From QHWK01 sp035259385 (GTDB taxonomy: Bacteria > Acidobacteriota > Vicinamibacteria > Vicinamibacterales > CAVVIG01), in contig DATFWL010000556.1 of NCBI GenBank assembly GCA_035259385.1, positions 1 through 32,475 of the forward strand: a stretch of DNA of 32,475 nt, in the 5' to 3' direction. Positions within the stretch are counted from its first letter, which is position 1; every line of letters starts with the position of its first letter. A program made the position numbers and the translations under genes. The notes under the pieces are model-generated. The model saw only the letters and a list, made by a program, of their open reading frames with translations, was not told where the DNA came from and searched no databases. Shown here piece by piece: positions 5,858 through 14,628 of the stretch.

Positions 5858-6763
5858 ATGCGCACGAAGGTCTTTGTCCTCGCGATCATCCTGGCCGCCG
5901 CCGGCCGCGCCGGCGCACAGGGCCCGCCGTCGCCGCAGCCGGCGGGGCAGACGCCGCCGGCCGTTCAGCCGCCGCGGACGCCGGATTTCGTCGTGCCCCG
6001 GCCGCAAGGCGCGCCGCCGGAACAGACGCCGCCGGCCGAGTCGTACGTGATTGGTCCGCAGGACAACCTTTCGATCATCGTCACCGACGAAAACGACCTC
6101 ACCGGCAAGTACCGCGTCGACACCGACGGCACGATCTCGATGCCCTATCTGCAGCGCGTGCAGGTGGCCGGGCTGACGCTCGCCGAAGCGCAGTCGAAGA
6201 TCACCACGCTCCTGAAGGCCGGCTATTTCAGAAACCCGCAGGTGCGCGTCGAGGTCGATCAGTTCAAGGCGCGCAGCGTGATCGTCAACGGCGAGGTGCG
6301 AACGCCTGGCAAGGTGACGCTGCCGGGCTCGACGATTTCGCTCCTCGAAGCGCTCATCCTCGCCGGATCGCCGACCACCAACGCGGCCAACGAGGTGATC
6401 GTGATTCATCCGCCCAAGCCGGGCGAGCCACCGAGCGAGCCGATTACGGTGAATCGCAAAGAGCTCGAGCTGGGACGCGCCGGGCGCGACGTCGTGCTGC
6501 AAGACGGCGACATCGTCAACGTGCCGCAGGCGAAGCGGTTCTACATCTCGGGCTTCGTCAAGAATCCCGGCTACTACGTGCTCGACATCGGGACCACGGT
6601 CTCGCAGGCGATCGTGCTCGCCGGCGGCCTGTCCGATCGCGGCTCCGATCGACGCGTCCGCGTCCAGCGGACGGTCAACGGCAAGAGCGTGGAGCTGCCG
6701 ATCGAGCTGGAAGACAAGGTTCAGCCGAACGACGAGATCAAGATTCGCGCGCGAATCTTCTGA
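5858..6763 (+). CDS. Polysaccharide export protein, Wza/GumB/KpsD-like (Poly_export and SLBB domains)
   Basis: 301 residues, exported to the periplasm/outer membrane, where such proteins form the channel for capsule or exopolysaccharide. A signal peptide at 1-20 ends AGA before Gln21; there is no lipobox cysteine, so unlike E. coli Wza it is not predicted to be a lipoprotein. A Pro/Ala-rich linker (21-60) leads to the Poly_export domain starting ESYVIGPQDNLSI (about 61-135). Two SLBB-type beta-grasp repeats follow: VIVNGEVRTPGKV near 145 and FYISGFVKNPGYY near 228. The length fits short acidobacterial or deltaproteobacterial members and is less than Wza (about 380). The start has AAGGA nine bases upstream. 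It is the first structural gene of the operon and identifies it as a polysaccharide export cluster. Confidence 0.93.
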   Translation: MRTKVFVLAIILAAAGRAGAQGPPSPQPAGQTPPAVQPPRTPDFVVPRPQGAPPEQTPPAESYVIGPQDNLSIIVTDENDLTGKYRVDTDGTISMPYLQRVQVAGLTLAEAQSKITTLLKAGYFRNPQVRVEVDQFKARSVIVNGEVRTPGKVTLPGSTISLLEALILAGSPTTNAANEVIVIHPPKPGEPPSEPITVNRKELELGRAGRDVVLQDGDIVNVPQAKRFYISGFVKNPGYYVLDIGTTVSQAIVLAGGLSDRGSDRRVRVQRTVNGKSVELPIELEDKVQPNDEIKIRARIF

Positions 6764-6770
6764 CCAGCAG

Positions 6771-8654
6771 ATGTGCGGAATCGCGGGCGTAGTCGCGGCG
6801 GACGGCACCGTGGCCGCCGACACCGCCGCTGCGCTCGATCGCGCGCTCGCGCACCGCGGACCCGACGGGCGCGGCGCGTGGCGATCCGCTGACGGCGACG
6901 TCCTGCTCGTCCATCGCAGGCTCGCGATCATCGACCCGGGCCCGTCCGGCGCGCAGCCGATGGAGACGGCCGACGGACGCCACCGGATCGTGTTCAACGG
7001 CGAGATCTACAACTACCGCGAGCTGCGCCGCGACCTCGAGGCACGCGGTGAACGCTTCGCGACCGCCAGCGACACCGAAGTGCTGCTTCGCCTGCTCGTC
7101 CGCGAGGGCGTCGAATCGCTCGGCCGCATCCGCGGGATGTTCGCGTTCGGCTGGTGGGACGCGGACGCGCGCACGCTCGTGCTCGCGCGGGATCGATTCG
7201 GCATCAAGCCGCTGTATGTCGCCGCACGCAACCGGGCGCTCGCCTTTGCGTCCGAGACGCGGGCGCTCCTCGATGCGCGCCTTGCCGATCGCGTCGTGGA
7301 TCCGGCCGCCGTCCTCGCGTATCTCTCGTGGGGCAGCGTGCCGCCGTCGCTGACCTGGATTGACGGGGTCGAGAGTCTGGCGCCTGGCACGTGGCTGCGC
7401 TGGTCTGCGGATGGGCGCCACGAACGCGGCGTGTTCGCCGACATCACCTCGGTGTACGCCGAGCCGCCGTCGGCCCACGGCGCGTCGGACCTGCGGGCCC
7501 GCGTCGGCGCGGCGGTCCAGGCGAGCGTCGATGCGCACCTGGTGTCGGACGTTCCCGTCGGCCTGTTCCTGTCGGGCGGGATCGACTCGTCCGCGATCCT
7601 GTCGGCGGCGTCCCGCGGCGACGCGGCGGCGCTGAACACGTACACGGTCCGGTTCGACGATCGATCCTCGGAGCACGAATACGCGCGGCTCGTCGCTTCG
7701 TCGTTCGGCGCGGCGCATCACGAGCTGGTCCTCGACTCGTCACGGATCACGCGCGATCTGCCGCGGATTCTCGCGAGGCTCGATCAACCGACGCTCGATG
7801 CGGTGAACACGTTCTACGTGTCGGAGGCGGTCGCCGCGACCGGCATCAAGGTCGTGCTGTCCGGGACCGGCGGCGATGAGCTGTTCGGCGGCTACCGCTC
7901 GTTCCGGCGCCTGCCGTCCGCCGTGCGGCTGAAGCGCGCGGCCGGCGGCGTCGCGCCGCTGATCGCGCCGGTGGTCGCGACGGTTCTGCCGGAGCGTCTC
8001 GCCGAGCGCTGGCGGCAGTTCGCCGGCGGCAACGGAAAGATCGATGCCGCCTACCGGACGCAGCGCGGTCTGTTCATGCCGCGGGAGCTGGAGCAGGTCG
8101 CCGGCCCGGCGATTCGCGATCGGTGGGCGACTGCGACGTCGCGGCTCGCCGAGTCCGAAGCGGCGTTGTTTCGCGGCGCTGCGTCGACGCTGGAAGGCGA
8201 CGTGGCGCGCCTCGAGACGCGCGCGTATCTCGGCGCGCAGCTGCTGCGCGACACCGACGTGATGTCGATGGCGCACGGCCTCGAAGTGCGGGTGCCGTTC
8301 GTGGATCACGAGCTGCTCGCAGCCGTCTGGCCGGACCTCGGCGCGTTTCCGGCGTTGATGCGCAACAAGCGGCTGCTGCACGAAACGCTGGCGCGACCGC
8401 TGCCGCCCGACGCCGTCGATCGCCCGAAGCAGGGATTCACGCTGCCGTTCGCGACGTGGATGGAGCGCGCGCTGCAGCCATTCGTCCGCGACGGGCTCGC
8501 CTGCCTCGAGAAGCGGCGATGGATCGCGGCGGGTGCCGGGACCGCGGTGTGGGATGCCTGGAAACGCGGCGGCGCGCACTGGAGCCGTCCGTGGGCGCTC
8601 GGCGTGCTCGGTCAGTTTCTCGATCAGATGGGCGCGGCAGCGGAATCGGCATGA
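6771..8654 (+). CDS. Asparagine synthase (glutamine-hydrolysing), AsnB family
   Basis: 627 residues, full length for the family. Cys2 right after the initiator is the Ntn-type glutaminase nucleophile (MCGIAG). RGPDGRG and FNGEIYNYRELR are the conserved glutamine-binding segments of the N-terminal domain (1-200). The synthetase domain has the ATP pyrophosphatase loop SGGIDSS at 268-274 and the motif GTGGDELFGGY. AsnB paralogues inside polysaccharide clusters, such as WbpS-type proteins, are thought to make amide derivatives of uronic acids rather than free asparagine; that role here is inference from location. It starts seven bases after the export gene and its stop overlaps the next start (ATGA), so translation is coupled. 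Confidence 0.92.
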   Translation: MCGIAGVVAADGTVAADTAAALDRALAHRGPDGRGAWRSADGDVLLVHRRLAIIDPGPSGAQPMETADGRHRIVFNGEIYNYRELRRDLEARGERFATASDTEVLLRLLVREGVESLGRIRGMFAFGWWDADARTLVLARDRFGIKPLYVAARNRALAFASETRALLDARLADRVVDPAAVLAYLSWGSVPPSLTWIDGVESLAPGTWLRWSADGRHERGVFADITSVYAEPPSAHGASDLRARVGAAVQASVDAHLVSDVPVGLFLSGGIDSSAILSAASRGDAAALNTYTVRFDDRSSEHEYARLVASSFGAAHHELVLDSSRITRDLPRILARLDQPTLDAVNTFYVSEAVAATGIKVVLSGTGGDELFGGYRSFRRLPSAVRLKRAAGGVAPLIAPVVATVLPERLAERWRQFAGGNGKIDAAYRTQRGLFMPRELEQVAGPAIRDRWATATSRLAESEAALFRGAASTLEGDVARLETRAYLGAQLLRDTDVMSMAHGLEVRVPFVDHELLAAVWPDLGAFPALMRNKRLLHETLARPLPPDAVDRPKQGFTLPFATWMERALQPFVRDGLACLEKRRWIAAGAGTAVWDAWKRGGAHWSRPWALGVLGQFLDQMGAAAESA

Positions 8655-9502
8655 ACCGGCTGCTGGTGCCGATGCGCCGCGCTGCTGGCGCGGCGAAGCG
8701 TCGCCTCCTGCCGTCGGCAGAAGTGGCCGCGTGGCGCCGCGCGTGCCGGATGGCGGAGCGAACGCCGCGCTACACGCGCGGCGAGATTGCCCTCGGGCCG
8801 TACACGCTGCAGTACTCCGACCTGTTGTCGCTCTGTCCGCAGTGGGACGACATCTTCGTGCGCGGCTCGCTGGCGTTCACGACGAGCGAAGCGGCGCCGC
8901 GGATTCTCGACTGCGGGGCCAACCTGGGCCTGGCGTCGCTGTTCTTCAAGCGCTCCTATCCGGCGGCGCGCATCACGGCCTTCGAGGCCGATCCGTCGAT
9001 CGCCGCGCTCCTCGACCGCAACCTCCGCGTCAACGGCGCCGCTGATGTCGAAGTGGTGCAGGCGGCGGTCTGGACCGAGAACGGCGTCGTCACTTTTCAC
9101 GCCGACGGCGCCGATTGCGGCACGCTCGCCGCGCACGCACTGGAGCCGCATGAGCATTCCCTCCGCGTGCCGGCGGTACGACTCGCCGACCGGCTGGCTC
9201 GCGAACCGATCGATCTGCTGAAGCTCGACATCGAGGGCGCCGAGCTCTCCGTCCTGGCAGACTGCGAGACGGCCCTCGGCAACGTCCGCGCGATGCTGCT
9301 CGAAGTGCACGAATTCGACCCGGCGGAGCGGCGCAGTCCTGACGTCCTGCGGCTGCTCGAGCGCTGCGGGTTCTCGTACGCGGTCACGCACGTCACGCCG
9401 CTGCCCTGGCGCGAGGCGAGCCGCGGCGCGATGGCGCACTTTCCCGGCCGCTCGAGCGTCTGGATTCAGGCGGTCAGCGCCTGGCGGGAGGCGCGATCGT
9501 GA
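8651..9502 (+). CDS. FkbM family methyltransferase
   Basis: 283 residues. SAM-dependent, probably O-methylating a sugar of the glycan. The SAM-binding loop is ILDCGANLGLASLFF (from 85), followed by FEADP (the acidic end of the second strand). The FkbM hallmark LLKLDIEGAE (Lys191 to Glu197) comes next. About 80 residues precede the fold and include a short basic N-terminal stretch. The ATG at 8651 overlaps the asnB stop by four bases. The open frame continues far upstream inside asnB, but that part has no family similarity and is out of frame with asnB, so it is discarded. The substrate cannot be deduced. Confidence 0.9.
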   Translation: MNRLLVPMRRAAGAAKRRLLPSAEVAAWRRACRMAERTPRYTRGEIALGPYTLQYSDLLSLCPQWDDIFVRGSLAFTTSEAAPRILDCGANLGLASLFFKRSYPAARITAFEADPSIAALLDRNLRVNGAADVEVVQAAVWTENGVVTFHADGADCGTLAAHALEPHEHSLRVPAVRLADRLAREPIDLLKLDIEGAELSVLADCETALGNVRAMLLEVHEFDPAERRSPDVLRLLERCGFSYAVTHVTPLPWREASRGAMAHFPGRSSVWIQAVSAWREARS

Positions 9503-10695
9503 GCGCGCACCCGAGCATCGTCTACGTGTTGCCCGACAAGCTCGGCGGCGTGTTCACGATCGTGGCGAACCTGCTCGCCCATCGGCGCGACGACGGGTTC
9601 GTCCATCGCGCCGTGCTCACCCGTAACGTCCTCGACCGCGATTCACGCTCGACCGTTGCGCTGGCGGCCGACGCGCAGGCGACGTTCGAGTACGCCCTGC
9701 CCGACGAGAACATGTACGCGGTCGCCCGCCGTCTGGCCCGGACAATCGGGCCGGGTCCGGGCGTGCTGGTGTGCAACGACTTCGTCGAGCTGCTCCTCGT
9801 CAGCCTGATCGATCCAGGCCGGACGGTCGTTCAAATTCTTCACGGCGACTACGACTACTACTACAACCTCGCCGTCACCCACGAACCGCTGGTGCATGCG
9901 TTCGTGGCGTACAGCCGGATTGTGTACGAGAAACTGCGCGAGCGATTGCCGCATCGGCGTGACTCGATTTTCTGGCTGCCCTACGGGATTCCGTTGTCTG
10001 ACGACCGCCGCGATCCGGTCCGTGCAGCCGGGAGCCCGCTGCGCCTGATTTTCGTGGGACGGCTGGACGAATCGAAAGGTGTGCTGCTGCTTCCGTCGAT
10101 CGATCGTCTGCTGCGCGATGCCGGCGTCACCGTGACGTGGACGATCGTCGGCAGCGGACCGGCCGGCGATACGCTTCGCGAGCGCTGGCGCGAGTCGGGC
10201 ACGGTCGAGTGGATCACGGTCGCCACGCCTGCGGCCGTACGCACGCTGTGTGCGCGGCACGACGTGTTCGTCCTTCCCTCGCACGCGGAGGGTCTGTCGG
10301 TGGCGACGATCGAGGCGATGAGCAGCGGCGCCGTCCCGGTCGTCAGCGATCTGCCGGCGATGGCCGAGCTCGCCGACGGCGGGCGGACTGCGCTTCGCGC
10401 GGCGGTCGGCGACGCGCGCGGGTTTGCCGACGCGATCGCATGCCTGTCCTTCGACCGCGATCGCCTGGCCGCGATGCGCGCGGCGGCGCAGGCGCTGGTC
10501 GCCGAGCGCTTCGACATCCGCATCCGCGCCGCTGCGTATCAGGATCTCTTCGCACGCTGGCGCGAGCTCTATCGCCCACGCCCGCTCGAACCGGCCCGCA
10601 CCTTCGGCAGCCGCCTCGACCAACGCTGGATGCCGAACCCGGTCGTGCGCCTGGTGCGGTCGGCGCTCCGGCGCGCGCGCACGAAGGCCCCCTGA
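9499..10695 (+). CDS. Glycosyltransferase family 4 (GT-B fold)
   Basis: 398 residues. Transfers a sugar from a nucleotide donor, retaining configuration, to the growing lipid-linked glycan at the cytoplasmic face. The N-terminal half is acceptor-side and begins VYVLPDKLGGVFTIVANLL. The C-terminal half is a Glycos_transf_1 domain beginning RLIFVGRLDESKGVLLL. It contains the EX7E nucleotide-binding pair Glu264 and Glu272 in SHAEGLSVATIEAMSSGAVP. The GTG start at 9499 overlaps the previous stop (GTGA). The C-terminal 30 residues are basic and may help membrane association. Donor sugar unknown. Confidence 0.9.
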   Translation: MSAHPSIVYVLPDKLGGVFTIVANLLAHRRDDGFVHRAVLTRNVLDRDSRSTVALAADAQATFEYALPDENMYAVARRLARTIGPGPGVLVCNDFVELLLVSLIDPGRTVVQILHGDYDYYYNLAVTHEPLVHAFVAYSRIVYEKLRERLPHRRDSIFWLPYGIPLSDDRRDPVRAAGSPLRLIFVGRLDESKGVLLLPSIDRLLRDAGVTVTWTIVGSGPAGDTLRERWRESGTVEWITVATPAAVRTLCARHDVFVLPSHAEGLSVATIEAMSSGAVPVVSDLPAMAELADGGRTALRAAVGDARGFADAIACLSFDRDRLAAMRAAAQALVAERFDIRIRAAAYQDLFARWRELYRPRPLEPARTFGSRLDQRWMPNPVVRLVRSALRRARTKAP

Positions 10696-11606
10696 TGAGC
10701 GCGTCGCCCGCTGTCAGCGTGCTCGTCACCGCCTACAACCGTGAGGACTTCCTCCGCGAATCGATCGAGAGCGTGCTCGCGCAGTCGTTTACGGACTTCG
10801 AGCTGATCGTGAGCGACGACCATTCCCGCGACGAGACGGTCGCGATCGCCAGTGACTACGCGCGCCGCGACCGCCGAGTGCGCGTGAGCGTCAACGCTGA
10901 GAACCTCGGCGATTACGGCAACCGCCGGCAGGCGCTGTCGCTCGCGCGCGGGCGCTTCGTCAAGTACCACGACTCCGACGACGTGATGTACCCGCATTGT
11001 CTGTCGGTCATGGTCAACGCGCTCGAGGCGGCGTCCTCCGCCGCATTTGCGCTGTCTGGCAGTCAACACTGGCCGGGCGGACCGTGCCCGATGCTGCTCA
11101 CGCCGAAGCTGGCCTACGAACGGGAATTTCTCGGCTCGGGACTCTTTCACCTCGGGCCGGCAGCCGCGCTGTTCCGCACCGACGCGTTTCGCGAGCTTGG
11201 CGGATTTCCGCTCAACGGCATCGCGTCCGATTATCTCTTCTGGATCGAAGCGTGCGCGAAGGTGAACGTGCTGCTCGTCTCCGCTGACCTCTTCTACTAC
11301 CGCATTCACACCGGACAGGAACTGTCGGATCCGCGCGCCGGCGTCGAGTACGCGAGAGCCGCCCGCGCCGTGTGGGAAAAGCTGCACGCGGCCGACTGTC
11401 CGCTCGACGCCGCCGGCCGCGAGCAGGCGAAGCGCAACTTCGCGTACGTCCAGGCGCGCGGCGTGCTGAGGCGCATGAGAAGCGGCAACTTCGCGTCTGC
11501 TGCGGCGATCGTCCGCTACGCCGGCCTCGACCTGGGCGCGTGGCTGCGCTACCTGCGGCCGCCGCGCCGGAGCACATGCGCCGGCACACCGATCGCAACG
11601 ACGTGA
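10695..11606 (+). CDS. Glycosyltransferase family 2 (GT-A fold)
   Basis: 303 residues and the only GT-A type enzyme seen in the cluster. The N-terminus VSVLVTAYNREDFLRESIES and FELIVSDDHSRDET are the typical GT2 nucleotide-binding strands. DSDD at 93-96 supplies the metal-binding DXD. A later GGFPLNGIASDYLFWIEACA segment corresponds to the acceptor/catalytic-base region (Asp near 180). No membrane segment is predicted. ATG at 10695 shares one base with the previous stop (TGATG), and its own stop overlaps the next GTG. The C-terminal tail is Arg/Pro rich. Donor sugar not deducible. Confidence 0.9.
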   Translation: MSASPAVSVLVTAYNREDFLRESIESVLAQSFTDFELIVSDDHSRDETVAIASDYARRDRRVRVSVNAENLGDYGNRRQALSLARGRFVKYHDSDDVMYPHCLSVMVNALEAASSAAFALSGSQHWPGGPCPMLLTPKLAYEREFLGSGLFHLGPAAALFRTDAFRELGGFPLNGIASDYLFWIEACAKVNVLLVSADLFYYRIHTGQELSDPRAGVEYARAARAVWEKLHAADCPLDAAGREQAKRNFAYVQARGVLRRMRSGNFASAAAIVRYAGLDLGAWLRYLRPPRRSTCAGTPIATT

Positions 11607-12928
11607 AGATCGCGCATCTGCTCGGCTGGTACTTCCCGGACAGCGTCGGCGGGACCGAAGTGTACGTCGAGGGTTTGTGCCGCCGGCTCCGCGCCGCCGG
11701 GCACGACGTGCTGATCGCCGCCCCCGACGCGCGGCGCGTCGCGCCGCCGTCGTACCAGCACGACGACGTCCGTGTGTTTCGCTATCCGGTTCCCGCCGTG
11801 CCGACACGCGATGAAGCCTGTCACGGCGGCGTCGTGCGCGGCGCCGAACAACTGCATCGATGGCTTGCCGTCGAGCGCCCCGACCTTCTGCACGTGCACA
11901 GCATCACCACCGGATGCGGGCTGCCGGAGATCAGGGAAGCGGTTCGGCTCGGGATCCGCGTGATCGTGACGTGTCACCTTCCGAGCTTCGGGTTCATGTG
12001 CCGCAACGGCACGCTGATGCAGTGGGGGACCGAACCGTGCGACGGCGTGGTCGAACCGGGTAAGTGCGCCGCCTGCAACCTTGTCCGGCTCGGCATGCCA
12101 CGTGCGCCGGCGCGCGTCGTCGGCTCGGTGCCGGTCGGCGTCAGCCGCATGCTCGACGCGCTTCCGGGAAAGGCGGGCACCGCGCTCGGAATGGCCGCCT
12201 CGATTGACGCCAACCAGCAGATGCAGCGCGAAATGTTTGCGCTCGCGGAGCGCGTGGTCGTGTTGAACGACACCGGCCGCCGCATGCTCGTGTCGAACGG
12301 TTCGCCCGAGCACAAGATCGTGCTGAACCGGCTCGGCATCAGCCATGCGAACCTCACGCCGAAGCCGCCGGTCGCCGTCCATCCGACCGTCGCTCCCGTC
12401 CACTTCGCGTATGTCGGCCGGCTGCATCCGACCAAGGGGCTCGTCGAACTGATGCGCGCGGTGCGCGCGATCCCGGCAGGCGTCGGGTTCCTGCTCAACG
12501 TACGCGGTCCGATGCTGGACGACGCCACTCGAAGGTTCGCGGCCGAGCTCGGATCGATCGCCGGCGGGGACGCACGTGTCGTCATTCAGCCCGGCGTGGC
12601 GGGGACCGAGATACCGGCGCTGCTCGCAGGCATCGACGCGCTGGTCTGCCCCTCGATGTGGTTCGAGAATGGACCGACGATCGCGCTCGAAGCGATGGCC
12701 GCCGGCACGCCCGTCGTCGCCAGCCGCGTCGGCAATCTCGCCGAGATCATCGACGACGGGATCACCGGCCGGCTGGTCGCACCGGGCGACGTGGAGGGCT
12801 GGGCGCGCGCGCTCACCGAGATCGCCACGTCTCCGGCGCAGACGATCGATCGCTGGAGAGTGGCGCTGCCGCCGATGCGCACGATGGACGACATTGCCCG
12901 GGATTACTTGACGCTCTACGCCGCATGA
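11603..12928 (+). CDS. Glycosyltransferase family 4 with a four-cysteine insertion
   Basis: 441 residues. The GT-B N-terminus is MKIAHLLGWYFPDSVGGTEV; the donor domain begins HFAYVGRLHPTKGLVELMRA. The EX7E pair is Glu355/Glu363 in FENGPTIALEAMAAGTP. Between the two halves lies a cysteine cluster, Cys133-x12-Cys146-x8-Cys155-x2-Cys158, in the position where many GT4 enzymes have a CP...C..C..C insert that may bind a metal. Most other GT4 enzymes in this cluster lack it. The GTG start at 11603 overlaps the upstream stop (GTGA). After its stop the tight coupling of the operon ends: 46 bases with a small hairpin precede the methyltransferase remnant. Confidence 0.9.
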   Translation: MKIAHLLGWYFPDSVGGTEVYVEGLCRRLRAAGHDVLIAAPDARRVAPPSYQHDDVRVFRYPVPAVPTRDEACHGGVVRGAEQLHRWLAVERPDLLHVHSITTGCGLPEIREAVRLGIRVIVTCHLPSFGFMCRNGTLMQWGTEPCDGVVEPGKCAACNLVRLGMPRAPARVVGSVPVGVSRMLDALPGKAGTALGMAASIDANQQMQREMFALAERVVVLNDTGRRMLVSNGSPEHKIVLNRLGISHANLTPKPPVAVHPTVAPVHFAYVGRLHPTKGLVELMRAVRAIPAGVGFLLNVRGPMLDDATRRFAAELGSIAGGDARVVIQPGVAGTEIPALLAGIDALVCPSMWFENGPTIALEAMAAGTPVVASRVGNLAEIIDDGITGRLVAPGDVEGWARALTEIATSPAQTIDRWRVALPPMRTMDDIARDYLTLYAA

Positions 12929-12956
12929 TGCCCACGCAGCGCTCGCAAGTCATCTT

Positions 12957-12972
12957 CCGGAGGTCCCTCCGG
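12957..12972 (+). promoter_or_regulatory. Short hairpin covering the ribosome-binding site of the methyltransferase remnant
   Basis: CCGGAGG (12957-12963) and CCTCCGG (12966-12972) are exact complements. The left arm contains the GGAGG that would serve the GTG at 12975. Pairing would hide it. It may be incidental now that the gene is broken. Confidence 0.4.
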
Positions 12973-12974
12973 TA

Positions 12975-13421
12975 GTGGGCGATCCGGCGGCCACCCCGAC
13001 GCGCGATGATCTGCGGCGTCACTGGGACCAGCGCTACCAGACGTTTTCGCTCGACGAAGCGGGATGCCTCGGCGCCGGCACGGCGCTCAGCCGCATGATC
13101 TACCGCGCGAAGGAAGCTGGGTTGACCGCATCCGATCGCGCGCCTATTTCGATCGCCTGCTCGCGCGCGTCGGCCTCGAGGTCGCGGACGAATTCCCGAT
13201 CTATTACTGGCTGCTCGACGGTGGTCCGACCGGCAGGGTGACGCGCGCGCTGTTTGCGAGCGCCGGAGCCCGCGCGATCTATGCGGTCGATCGCCTCGGC
13301 CCTGGTGCTCCGCGTCGAGAACCGGCGGCCGGAACACGTCATGTCGAGAATGCGGCTGCTGACGATCTGTCACGCGTCGACGCCTCCCACCGGTCCTCGG
13401 AAAAGAGCGTCGGAAAGTTGA
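12975..13421 (+). pseudogene. SAM-dependent methyltransferase remnant: core deleted and frame broken
   Basis: From GTG 12975 the frame reads an N-terminus typical of class I methyltransferases in polysaccharide clusters: LRRHWDQRYQTFSLDEAGCL, then ALSRMIYRAKE (to about 13115). The sequence then jumps to another frame that reads WVDRIRSRAYFDRLLARVGL and DEFPIYYWLL, the C-terminal part of such enzymes (about 13115-13300). It then returns to the first frame as ALVLRVENRRPE and SRMRLLTICHAS, ending at the TGA at 13419-13421. The roughly 100 or more residues that should carry the SAM-binding loop (DxGxGxG) are absent, so no active enzyme can be made. At least two lesions are present: an internal deletion with frame change, and a second shift near 13300. 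The 3' end overlaps the convergent aminotransferase. Exact breakpoints need an intact homologue. Confidence 0.7.
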
Positions 13422-14628
13422 TGCAGCGCTCGACGGCGGTTGTTGCGTTCGGCACGCCGTCGAGGTGTTCGGGCGCCGGATGCATGTGGGTCTCGAACCA
13501 GGTTCCCGGCACGACCCCGAGCGTGCGGTACGCCCATCGGAGATTCCGCTTCATCTCTGATGTGACCAGCACGGGATATCGCAACACGATCGGCGCGGAT
13601 CCGGCAACCACAGTCGGCCTGGTGAAGCCTGACGCGTCGCACCACTCGTCCCAGCGGCGCGCGTTCGCGCGCCGGCGGTCGTTGTAGTGATCGAGTTTCT
13701 CGAGTTGATTGATCGCGAGGCGGGCGATTGGCGCGGCCATGCGGCAGCCGGCGTCCAGCGGCGGCCCACCCTGCACTTCGTTGCCCGGGATGCCGTAGAA
13801 ATAGTCGCTGCCGCGACGGTGCCACAGCAGTTCCGCCTTCCACCATCGCTGCGGATCCTTCTGCATCACGTAATTCAGTTCGACGTTGCGCAGGCGCCTC
13901 GCGATTGCCGCGGCATCGTGGACGGCGGCCGCCGCGCGCGCCTTCGTCAGTCGGGCGGCGAGCTGCCCGTCGTTGGTCGTCGCCAGGCCGCCCTGGATGC
14001 AGGTGAATGGTTTCGACGGATCGCCGCTGAAGATGGCGATGTCGCCGAAGGTGCCGACTCTTCGGCCGCGATACGCCGCGCCCGCGGCCTGCGCGCAGTC
14101 TTCGATCACCGCGAGACCCCTCGCTCGCGCGACCTCGAGGGTGGCCTCGAAGTCCCGCGCGACGAACCCGTAGAGGTGGTGCAGCAGCACCGCCCTCGTC
14201 CGAGCGCTGATCGCGCGACACAGCGCATCCTTGTCGAGCCCGTACGTTTCCAGCTCGATGTCTGCGAACACCGGGATCAGGCCGGCGTTGCGGATCGCGT
14301 TGACGACGACGACGCAGGTGTAGCCGGGCAGGACGATCTCCGCGCCCGGAGAAAGCGCGAGTGCCTCGATCGCCGCACGCAGGGCAATTCGCCCGCTGGC
14401 GAACGCGAACGCATGACCGCTGCCGATCCAGGCGGCAAAGCGCCGCTCGAACGCTTCAACCGGCGCGACGTCGTGCCAGCCGCTCGGGTCGGCGAGCAGC
14501 GCTCCCGCGAGCGCGACGTCGTCTGGATCGAGCGTCATCGCCGAAGGACTCGTGTACGTGATCGGCCAGCCGCGCAGGACATTGCGCGCAACCAGTGCCT
14601 GCGAGCGGACGATGCGCGACCACGACAT
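13339..14628 (-). CDS. DegT/DnrJ/EryC1/StrS family PLP-dependent sugar aminotransferase
   Basis: 429 residues. Family members transfer an amino group, usually from glutamate, to a keto-sugar nucleotide. Seen motifs are SGRIALRAAIEAL (cofactor-phosphate region), EIVLPGYTCVVVVNAI, LAVIEDCAQAAGA (Asp contacting the PLP ring nitrogen) and FSGDPSKPFTC with the Schiff-base lysine at Lys206. The start is the ATG at 14628, which shares its first base with the stop of the upstream methyltransferase (TGATG); the longer open frame further upstream overlaps that gene and is rejected. The last dozen residues overlap the plus-strand pseudogene and look unlike a normal family C-terminus. With the nearby oxidoreductase it could make an amino sugar; that pairing is inference. 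Confidence 0.88.
   Translation of the reverse strand: MSWSRIVRSQALVARNVLRGWPITYTSPSAMTLDPDDVALAGALLADPSGWHDVAPVEAFERRFAAWIGSGHAFAFASGRIALRAAIEALALSPGAEIVLPGYTCVVVVNAIRNAGLIPVFADIELETYGLDKDALCRAISARTRAVLLHHLYGFVARDFEATLEVARARGLAVIEDCAQAAGAAYRGRRVGTFGDIAIFSGDPSKPFTCIQGGLATTNDGQLAARLTKARAAAAVHDAAAIARRLRNVELNYVMQKDPQRWWKAELLWHRRGSDYFYGIPGNEVQGGPPLDAGCRMAAPIARLAINQLEKLDHYNDRRRANARRWDEWCDASGFTRPTVVAGSAPIVLRYPVLVTSEMKRNLRWAYRTLGVVPGTWFETHMHPAPEHLDGVPNATTAVERCINFPTLFSEDRWEASTRDRSSAAAFST

Noticed and set aside
5834..6997. 387-codon minus-strand frame opposite the export gene
   Set aside because: Antisense shadow of the Wza-like gene; the plus strand has a signal peptide and clear domains.
8123..8650. 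N-terminal extension of the FkbM methyltransferase inside asnB
   Set aside because: Out of frame with asnB, Arg/Ala-rich and without family similarity; the ATGA overlap at 8651 gives a normal-length protein.
12925..12975. 16-codon frame MMPTQRSQVIFRRSLR between the GT4 and the methyltransferase remnant
   Set aside because: Too short to judge, no ribosome-binding site of its own beyond stop-codon coupling, and no recognisable motif.
13341..13421. Start of a separate glycosyltransferase (MSRMRLLTICHAS)
   Set aside because: It continues in frame from ALVLRVENRRPE of the methyltransferase remnant and ends after 26 codons; it is better read as that gene's C-terminus.
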